NCBI RefSeq assembly: GCF_019578655.1
Contig: NC_063264.1
Span: forward strand, 20,917,688-20,981,687
Reading direction: 5' to 3'
DNA: 64,000 bases
Source: Ricinus communis
Taxonomy: Eukaryota > Streptophyta > Magnoliopsida > Malpighiales > Euphorbiaceae
Numbering within the stretch: the stretch's first letter is position 1; each line of letters opens with the position of its first letter. Made by a program: the position numbers and the translations under genes. The notes under the pieces were generated by a model. It was given only the letters and a program-made list of their open reading frames with translations, was not told where the DNA came from and did no database searches. This document shows positions 56,740-64,000 of the stretch, in pieces.

Positions 56740-58346
56740 CTATTGCTTTCTCCAGAGTTTACCTTTAATTAGAATGTTATAAGGATATTAATTTAATCCT
56801 TATTTCAAAAGAAGCTTAAGGTTAGAAGTTAAAATTATAGAAATTATATTGAACTTTATTATTATATATAATAATAAAATCTTAGGGTATATCATGATGC
56901 TATTAATGATTTAGAAATATTATATTCTAGTAAATGTTTATTTATATATATATATTAACATATATATATGTGATAATCTTAATCAGAATAATAAAGATAT
57001 ACATGTGAGCACAGGCTAAAATAAACATGATTATCTCAGCTTGTTGAACACATGAGAAACCCTAATAAAGGAAAGCAAGTGAAAAAAAAAAAAAAAAACA
57101 CAAAGTGGGACCAAAAATATAAGGAGAAAAGAAGAAGAACACAAAAGTGATGAAATTTTTGTAAAGAAGAAACCCTAATTTAACCTGCAAATGCTTTATT
57201 CACATCCGCCACCCACATACCTTAATCAAATGAAGATTCAACTCTTTGAGCTAAATTACAAAGCAAATCCATGTGATCCTATCCATTTAATCAAGAAAAC
57301 AATTAAAGGAAAAGGTGTGGTCCTTCTCCTCCCATTAGGGTTTGTCTATATGTCACTGTTTGTCAACCATACACACCAAAGACAGAAGACAGAAGACCCA
57401 CCCATAGCTAAAGACAAAAGGATACCCCTCAAACTGATTCCACCAACCTGGCTAATACATACCCTTCATATAAATATTGAAACAGTATTTATTGAAATTG
57501 TTTTGCTGTTGGTCCAGAATCTCTTAGCACGTGACAATTCCTTAATTTTTCTTTCTCTTTCTTTTTAATTTAGTAGTATAGAGTAATTTAGAACATGTCG
57601 GATAGAATTTTAGAGTAATAAAACATCTTAAGAATTTTAATACAGTTCGAATTGGAGAATTTAATTTGTTTCCCTTTGTTTTTCTTAACATCTTCTCTGC
57701 TGTGAAATTAAGTAACCCAACAAACCCCAGCTCCAGTTGATGTCAAACATTAATTTTCCTAACATTCTCAAAGAAAATACATATATGAAGGAGATCTCAT
57801 CAAAGGCAAAGCAACATGTAACATTATTCCCAACTTTTCTGTGTTAGCTGCCTTTTATTTCACTGGTAGAAAATGAGAGGCTATTAGTCATCTCATTCTC
57901 AGCATATTTTTTTTTCTGCATTAATATAATCACAAATTTTTCTTTGTCTATGTTGTGGTTGAAACTTAGGCTGGGTCTTGATAAGGTTAAGAAAATGGTT
58001 TTAACAGTTAATAATTACAACTGCAACTATTAAACTGTTAATATTATTTGATAATATCTATAAATTGATGAGCATTAAATGTAATTATTATATAATTAAA
58101 AATAAAAATAAAAATTATTTACAATAAACTAAGATGTAAAATATCAATAACAAATAAAATTTAATTATTTTCCTTTTGCCTATAACCTTCCTTTAACCTA
58201 AGATGAAGGGATTTAATAAAAGTTTAACTAATAATTTCTTTTCAATTAATCTCTTAACAAAAATACATTACCAAATAAAGGTAAAGAAAAATTAAGTACT
58301 AACCCTTAATCTTTAATCTTTGACCTCTAATTAAACATACCTTTAT
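56740..58346. other. AT-rich intergenic region, no gene seen
   Basis: Very AT-rich, with TA-rich runs (56860-56970), an A18 run (57080-57097) and a telo-box-like AAACCCTAAT (57170). A 125-codon frame (57191-57568) has no recognisable domain and unlikely composition, so it is not called. It may include distal regulatory DNA of the MIR167 gene. Confidence 0.5.
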
Positions 58347-58644
58347 ACTATATTTGGTTTAAATCTATAAAATAATTTATTTCATTTCTGAAAAATATAT
58401 AAAAAAATAAAATAGAAATGATAAAGTTAAAGAGATATTTTGGTGTTATGAAATGTATTGATTTATTAATGTGGAATTCATTTAAAAATTTTATTTATTT
58501 TGTTAGAATTTAGTTTAGCTATAACTAATTCCACATAAATTTAATTATTTAATTATGTAGAATACTAAATTAACTTTTAAAATATATAAATTCTAGATTT
58601 AAAATTAATTCCATAAATATTTATGGATTTCAACCAAACACTAT
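58347..58644. mobile_element. Candidate MITE (about 300 bp)
   Basis: Imperfect terminal inverted repeats: CTATATTTGGTTTAAATCTATAAA at the left matches the reverse complement of the right end TTATGGATTTCAACCAAACACTAT in most positions (compared piecewise). The inside is AT-rich and non-coding. A short TA-rich target duplication cannot be told from the background. Superfamily unknown. Confidence 0.5.
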
Positions 58645-59920
58645 ATTAGAAATAAATAGATTATCAGCCCTGAATTACAGTAACAACAACCAATTAATTT
58701 CTCATTACTTGAAAGTAATTATAATTCAGTTATAATTAAATTATACTTGAAAGTAATTGTAAATCAGTTATAATTGAATTAAAGTCATTTGATGTTTATA
58801 ATTTAATATAGGAAAAATTAAAAAGTATATCTCATGGTTTGGCAGATTTACAATATTTTTCTATGTACATTTCAACCGAGAAATAAAATTTGTTATTTTT
58901 ATATTATTAATTACATTTTAAAAGGATATATTTAAAAGAGCAAACGCAATAAAACACAAACCTTAAAATTGTGACAGAAAAAGCCTCAATTATAAAAGTT
59001 ATAATGCCGAAATTCAAAAGGTATTTTTCTCCTTAATCTAATACTAAAAACCCAATATTGTTATGTTGCTACTAATATTCTCAATAGTAACTAATTTTTG
59101 TTTCTACTTTTTGGGATAATAATAAAAGTCGTGTGATTAAATTATATTTAGTAAGATTTTAATTTATTTCGTTTCAATTATTAAGACTATAATTATATGT
59201 CAATTTAATCAAATTTGCAGATAAAAATTAAATAAAATAAACTAAAGTTCTAGAATCAAAATAAAATGTAATATAAAATTCAATTGACAATTTATATAAT
59301 TATGACTAATTTATCCAGAGAAAAGCTTTGTGATCTAGCCAGCAACAGTTTTAGATATATCAACTATATATAGATATATAGCTAATTATAATTCTTTAGC
59401 ATAACCCCCAAATGAGTACATTAATTTTGATGTAGTTATTCATCAAATATATATGAAATTAACTGTAAATATAATTAGTATGTTTGATCAAATTTATATG
59501 GAAAAGGGTCTAATTATTAACTTTTAATTAGCATATTAATGTATTACCATCCAATCAAAAACAATCTCAAGCCTCAAACTATTCATGAAAGTTAAAGGCA
59601 AACATAATATTATACTTACAGTTCAGAGGCACAGGGAGGAAATTTTTTAATAATAAAGTTAAAATTAATCATTATTTTTAAAGAAAAGAGATCTCGAACC
59701 GGACCAAATTATATTTATACTTTTAGGTAAAGTATGATTAACCTTCCATGTTTTTAGTCTACCCACTTTTAGGGTTGACTTTAAAAATAGTTTATTTAAC
59801 AGTACACATACAATTAATCAATTTCTGTTGAGATCTGGAGTTTCTTTGAGTGTTAAAGAGGACCTTTAGTGGTCCCCTTTAACATTTTGATTGTTATAAC
59901 TCTCTCACTCATGTAATAAC
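58645..59920. other. AT-rich intergenic region upstream of MIR167
   Basis: No gene. A local direct repeat of about 42 bp with 'acttgaaagtaatt.taa.tcagttataatt' lies at 58708-58790. The rest is homopolymer-rich AT sequence. Confidence 0.5.
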
Positions 59921-60046
59921 CTTATAGAGAGAGAGAAAGAGAGGGCAAATGGTCAGTGTCAATAGCTGTAAGGAAGGACCAAAACCCACCATTAAATACT
60001 CCATCTATGACACAGTACAAAGAAGAAAAGAGCTGAGAAATAAGTC

Positions 60047-60085
<39 letters not shown>

Positions 60086-60107
60086 TGAGTGCATATTTTT
60101 ATAAATA
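59921..60107 (+). promoter_or_regulatory. MIR167 core promoter: GA tracts and TATA box
   Basis: An imperfect GA tract (about 59924-59943), then a pure (AG)16 tract at 60051-60082, then the canonical TATAAATA at 60100-60107. The expected transcription start is about 60132-60142, in the CTTTCTCTACCCACA context. GA repeats in plant promoters are binding sites for BASIC PENTACYSTEINE/GAGA-binding factors (family knowledge). The distance from TATA to the miRNA is about 230 bp. Confidence 0.65.
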
Positions 60108-60149
60108 GAAGAGATAATCAAAGTTCCCTCTTTCTCTACCCACAGATAC

Positions 60150-60194
60150 ATGCATGGCTCATGCTTTCTTTCTCAAGAAAATCCTTTGGTATAA
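60150..60194 (+). CDS. Leader ORF 1 of pri-miR167 (14 codons, candidate miPEP)
   Basis: The first ATG after the predicted start opens MHGSCFLSQENPLV and stops at 60192-60194. It overlaps ORF 2 (ATG four bases later) in another frame. Some plant primary miRNAs encode small regulatory peptides from their first ORF, so this is a candidate, but no conservation data are available here and a 14-codon ORF is common by chance. Confidence 0.25.
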   Translation: MHGSCFLSQENPLV

Positions 60195-60333
60195 ACAAAT
60201 TCTGTCTGCTAAACTCCTCCAATTTCCAACACCCACTTTCTACCTTTCTTCTTTTCTTTTTGTTTTTGTTTTGGTATACCCAACCAATATCCATCAATAC
60301 CCATTAACTAACTTGTTTGATATGTTGGTTTGA
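60154..60333 (+). CDS. Leader ORF 2 of pri-miR167 (59 codons)
   Basis: ATG at 60154, stop TGA at 60331-60333, five bases before the mature miR167. The product would start MAHAFFLKKILWYKQ and carry a hydrophobic stretch FYLSSFLFVFVLVYP near residues 29-43. Its end coinciding with the base of the hairpin may be chance. Translation would run ribosomes up to the stem. No known family; may not be expressed. Confidence 0.25.
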   Translation: MAHAFFLKKILWYKQILSAKLLQFPTPTFYLSSFLFVFVLVYPTNIHQYPLTNLFDMLV

Positions 60334-60338
60334 GAGAT

Positions 60339-60360
60339 TGAAGCTGCCAGCATGATCTGG
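60339..60360 (+). ncRNA. miR167: Mature miR167 (5' arm)
   Basis: The 22 bases start TGAAGCTGCCAGCATG and end ATCTGG, identical to the 22-nt miR167 form described in several eudicots (miR167d type). A 21-nt form would end one base earlier. Confidence 0.95.
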
Positions 60361-60636
60361 TAATGAACCCTTTATGCATATTCTTTCTCACTACTATACT
60401 ATTTGTATATATAGATAGAATCAGGCACTATCCATAGATTTGTATTGCCAGTTTTGGATACATTTTATGTGATATATATGGATTTGGTACTTAGATATAG
60501 AATATGTGTAATTAATTATAGCTGAAAAAAGGGGTGAGTAAGTACACCTATATATACATAGATAGGAAATTAACCTAATTGGGCATACACCCAGTTGAGC
60601 TTAGGTATAGATATTTATGAGTATAAATAGTTCCAT

Positions 60637-60657
60637 CAGGTCATCTTGCAGCTTCAA
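60637..60657 (+). ncRNA. miR167* (3' arm)
   Basis: CAGGTCATCTTGCAGCTTCA with 1-2 bases either way, the classical miR167 star strand; it pairs with the mature strand with mismatches around the centre (CCAGCA opposite TCTTG). Confidence 0.9.
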
Positions 60658-60741
60658 TCCCTCAATCACCAACAGTAAGAGATTGAATCAGTTCTTTTCT
60701 TGGAGGGATTAATGACATAACTTCTTAAGCACAACCTTCAG

Positions 60742-62121
60742 GTAATTCTTTGGTATTTGACTCAGTTTTCGTTTGTTTCCTTTTGGATTTCTTGTTTCTC
60801 TATATTGTAAGCCATTGAAATTAATTGCATTCTCTCTGGTTGTCATGTCAATACATAAACACATACACATGAAGTCACTGCTACACATATCTGCCTGTCC
60901 AAGTCAAGCCCTGGTCATTTATTAACCTACTGATCAACTCCAGCTACAACAATTTAAAAATAAAAATATATATATTTAAAGAAAAACATTCAACAAAGAC
61001 AATTTTATGTATGCTTCTCTCGTGTATTTCATATTTGTCTTGGCATGGCAATTTTAATTAATATCTACAATCAATTTAAATATATGTATTATATATATGA
61101 ATAAGGGAAAATAAAATTACACAAGACACAAGAGAAACATGCTACTTAGATAATGTATTTTATTTAACATGTTTTATGATTGTGTATTCAGTTCACATTA
61201 TAAATAGTTGTTTTACATCTGTGTGATCTGTCCATGTCTGTTAGCACATTGTCATTACTGTTTTGCACTGATATAATTGTAAGAGTGTGAATTCAGAATG
61301 AGACAAAAGGGTCTATGATTTGGCTATAACTTTGTAATTGTATAAGGTTAAATGTCCAAGTTTGGTGTTCATGACCCACCATTAATTCTGATTAGACCTT
61401 CACACTCAAACACAGGATCTATGCATATGCTTATGTTGGGTTAAGAGCACTTTGTATGTGTACTAACCAAATTCTCAATCCAATAGTAGTTAATCACTTT
61501 ATCACCATGAGTACCTCACAGCAAATAGTGATGTTTATGTCTAATCTTGGAAGAGGAAGAAACAGTGTTCTTTTCTTAATTATAAAATGCTAGCTACCTA
61601 CCTAGCTATATGTTAAACACCATGTTTGATTTAATAGCTTGATTCAAGAAATCTGAACCTTTCTCTATAATGACATAGCTGTATCTGATGCAAAATGGAG
61701 CAAAAAATCCTCATGTATAGTTGAAAAAATAAAAATTTATTTAATGTAAATGTATATCTTTCTTATATCAAACCGATAAATAAATGGCAGATATTGAGTA
61801 ATTTTAAATAATTAAATTTGTATAAATCATCCAATAATAAATTATAAAATATTCGCATATAGTTTATATTTCAACTTTACTAAAGAAATGGCTATAATTT
61901 ATTGAATAAAGAATGTGATTTTAAGGCTTCAATTTGTTCTCATGCAAGTAAGGATAAATGTAATAACTTATTTTATAAATTGTATAATTTGTTTTAAAAT
62001 TTATAAAATATTTAATTAGTCAATCATAATATTATTTACATTGTTACGAACAATCATTTTTCTTTTAACTGTGATAGTGCTCTATAAAGAGAATGTTTCT
62101 GTGATGCATTTTCTTTTGCAG
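60742..62121 (+). other. Predicted pri-miR167 intron (1380 bp)
   Basis: Donor TTCAG/GTAATT at 60741/60742 and acceptor TTTTCTTTTGCAG/CT ending at 62121, with a T-rich run before it. The sequence between is AT-rich (UA-rich introns are typical of plants) and holds no gene. Alternative: the hairpin exon is polyadenylated before this point and the signals are fortuitous. Confidence 0.45.
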
Positions 62122-62340
62122 CTATGAGTAATTCATTTACAAAGCTTTGCGGATAAGAAAGTGATCAAGTTCAGCTATGTATATAGTTGCCAAGGCTGAA
62201 CTCAGATCATTTCACAAAATTACATGCTAAATGGGATTTAGAGTTTATGTATTAGCTGTCACAAGTGTTCTTTAGTTTCGGAAGCAGACAACTATATATA
62301 CATTAGCTGTCACAGGTGTGTATTCTTTAGTTCTGGTCAC
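62122..62340 (+). ncRNA. Predicted pri-miR167 exon 2
   Basis: Starts CTATGAGTAATTC; less AT-rich than flanks up to about 62340, including a short repeated piece 'ttagctgtcacaggtgt' at about 62252 and 62305. The end is not defined; no coding frame of note. Confidence 0.3.
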
Positions 62341-64000
62341 GGACATGTATGTGTGTGGCTCTTTCATCTCCTCTCTTTGTTTTGGTTACTAATGACTTGA
62401 CTAGTAATAAGTTTAGTATATGTTTTCATTTATGTACCAAATTGATAGATGATTCATACATATTTATCATTTTAAATGATGAAGTATATGTCAATCATCA
62501 AATACTAAAATATAAAACATCCATACATCAGTGTAACTCTCCTATTAGTTATGATGTATACATCAAATCTTAAAAAGAATCAAAATTTACACCTTATTTA
62601 TAAAATATGCAAATGTTGTCAGGATAAATTTATTTTTTAAAGATATGAAAGAGTTAAATGAATTGTAGAATTTAACTAATAGAATTTGAGTCCAACCAAT
62701 ACTAAAATGACTATGGTTAATTGGATGTTTACTCTAATAAATCATTTGTATTTGTTATTGTTTAGTGCCTTGAAATCTCTAACAATAATAATATATATGA
62801 TTTTACTATCCAAAAGAAAAGTTATCTGAAAAATGATTTGATATAGCATCTGTATATCTTGTTAAGGCAGTGTGATGTATTACAAAATCTTTCAGTATAC
62901 TGCAGATGGTAGTTTAGCAGCTGATCTTTTGTAATGGGGATTGGTATTTTTAATGTTTAACATAAAAGAAGGAAATGATCATCAGAAGGAGCATGATCAA
63001 GAAAAAGTAGCTTTGTATGTGCATCTTTTGAACACTTAATTTATGCAGTATGAGTGTGTTAGAAATTGTTATTGGATTTTGAAAGACTCTATTTAATTTT
63101 TTAATTTAATGTTTATTAATTTTTTATAAACTTCTTTTCAAATCTATTTTTCAGAAAAATATTACTTGCTTTTACAAATCAATTTTATAATTTAAAGATA
63201 AATAAAATAAAAATTAAGAATAGAAATATGTATTTTTAATCTCAATAAGCATATTCAATTGTATTATAAAAATTAAATTCAAAATGAGGTAATTATCTTT
63301 AGGTTTTTAATTTATTTTATTTAATACTTCTGAAATTAACATGTCGCATTTCTAGTTTGATAATTATCAGCAGACTAAATTGGGGCAAAATACATATAGT
63401 GATTATGAAGAATGGGCAGTTGATGGCTTAGCCAATGGCTACAACATGTGTTAATAGGTTCTGATAATGAATAAGGAAGTTCACCCAAGAAGTTAAGCTT
63501 TTGTTACAGAACACATTGGAAAGAGTGAGCAATGAAGGTCCACAGGAGGCTCAACCATCAAATTATAAGGTATATACATATGATAGTGAGAGCAATCCCT
63601 TAATGATTTGTTGTGTCCACCAATGATTTATTGTGAGTATTATTATTTTTATTATTTATTAGTTGTTTATTGGGTATATATATATATAATGTGCACTTTT
63701 ATAATTATAATATTTTTATATTAATTTTATAAATATAATTAATATAGAAAAAAGAAATTTGTGTTATAGATTATTCTTTTTTTTTTTTTATTTGTAATTT
63801 TATTTCTTTTCATTTTAATATCCTCCCCATTAATATTGTTAAAGATCTATAGTTATAATAATAAAATTATTTATCAAATAATTTATTATAAAAGTAACTA
63901 TAACCAACCAACAATTAGTAAAATTGGCGTGTTTTCTATTTTATAAGAAAATAGATGGAAATTTTTAAAATAAATTTGTAATATATTTAGTATTAGTTTG
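62341..64000. other. AT-rich intergenic region, no gene seen
   Basis: Only short chance frames. A moderately GC-rich patch at 63360-63570 has no reading frame or repeat that I recognise. Confidence 0.5.

Larger units (their letters stand above)
60321..60678 (+). ncRNA. MIR167: miR167 precursor hairpin
   Basis: The 5' arm (60321-60385) pairs with the 3' arm (about 60610-60678). The base of the stem is formed by ATGTTGGT (60322-60329) with ACCAACAGT (60668-60676); next the miR167/miR167* duplex; pairing continues weakly for about 25 bp beyond the duplex toward a long terminal region (60390-60610). Bulges and mismatches in the duplex are few, as required for DCL1 processing. The precursor is long (about 360 nt) compared with the usual 90-200 nt, but long loops occur among MIR167 family members. 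miR167 targets ARF6, ARF8 and, in Arabidopsis, IAR3 mRNAs. Confidence 0.92.
60135..60741 (+). ncRNA. MIR167: pri-miR167, exon 1 (predicted)
   Basis: Predicted first exon of the primary transcript. The start is set by the TATA box at 60100 (plus or minus 10 bases) and the end by the splice donor CAG/GTAATT at 60741/60742. It contains two leader ORFs, the complete hairpin (60321-60678) and about 60 nt of 3' flank. RNA polymerase II transcribes such genes; DCL1 excises the duplex. The coordinates of start and splice are inferences from sequence signals only. Confidence 0.6.

Noticed and set aside
57191..57568. 125-codon frame upstream of MIR167
   Set aside because: No family resemblance, no promoter or splice context, and composition like translated non-coding AT-rich DNA. 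Kept as intergenic.
60089..60307. 72-codon frame overlapping the MIR167 leader
   Set aside because: Its ATG lies upstream of the TATA box, so it would not be in the predicted transcript.

Overview
This is a window of nuclear DNA from a flowering plant, most likely a eudicot. The evidence is a very AT-rich background, dense nested plant retrotransposons (Athila-like, Tat-like and chromovirus Ty3/Gypsy, Ty1/Copia, LINE), a Mutator-like DNA transposon, and a canonical miR167 precursor. The species cannot be named from the sequence. No intact protein-coding gene was found; nearly every open reading frame is a transposon remnant or a chance frame in a repeat.

Layout. 1-2590: a dispersed repeat family (call it D) with a 39-bp minisatellite expanded inside one copy. 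2770-3560: a decayed LINE reverse transcriptase. 3770-12902: LTR fragments and nested LTRs, including an LTR of about 3 kb inside a relative of itself. 5690-6225 and 12903-15790: one satellite family (82- then 85-bp units, each with three small inverted repeats), split by the LTR block and next to a Tat-type RNase H remnant. 16160-17483: another LTR of the 3-kb family. 17850-23233: a Mutator-like element with long terminal inverted repeats, a dead transposase on + and a GRF zinc-finger remnant on -. 24457-25969: a solo LTR with a perfect target duplication. 28155-40530: broken plant-mobile-domain and DUF7745-like pseudogenes, the first split by an 8.2-kb Athila-like element (29505-37692) that keeps both LTRs, primer site, polypurine tract and target duplication but has no reverse transcriptase or integrase. 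40870-48541: a reverse-strand Tat-like pol pseudogene split by a second gag-only element (42621-48057, perfect target duplication). 48542-56739: gypsy 3' remnants, more D copies, a decayed chromovirus pol with chromodomain, a 500-base assembly gap, and a reverse-strand Copia element ending in its LTR.

From 56740 to 64000 the transposon density drops sharply and the only functional-looking locus appears: a MIR167 gene on + with a (GA)n tract, TATA box, two short leader ORFs, the miR167/miR167* hairpin (60321-60678) and a predicted 1.38-kb intron after the hairpin. miR167 represses the auxin response factors ARF6 and ARF8 in other plants. The rest of the window is a layered record of insertions, and the two 5-bp target duplications around internal elements let their order be read directly.
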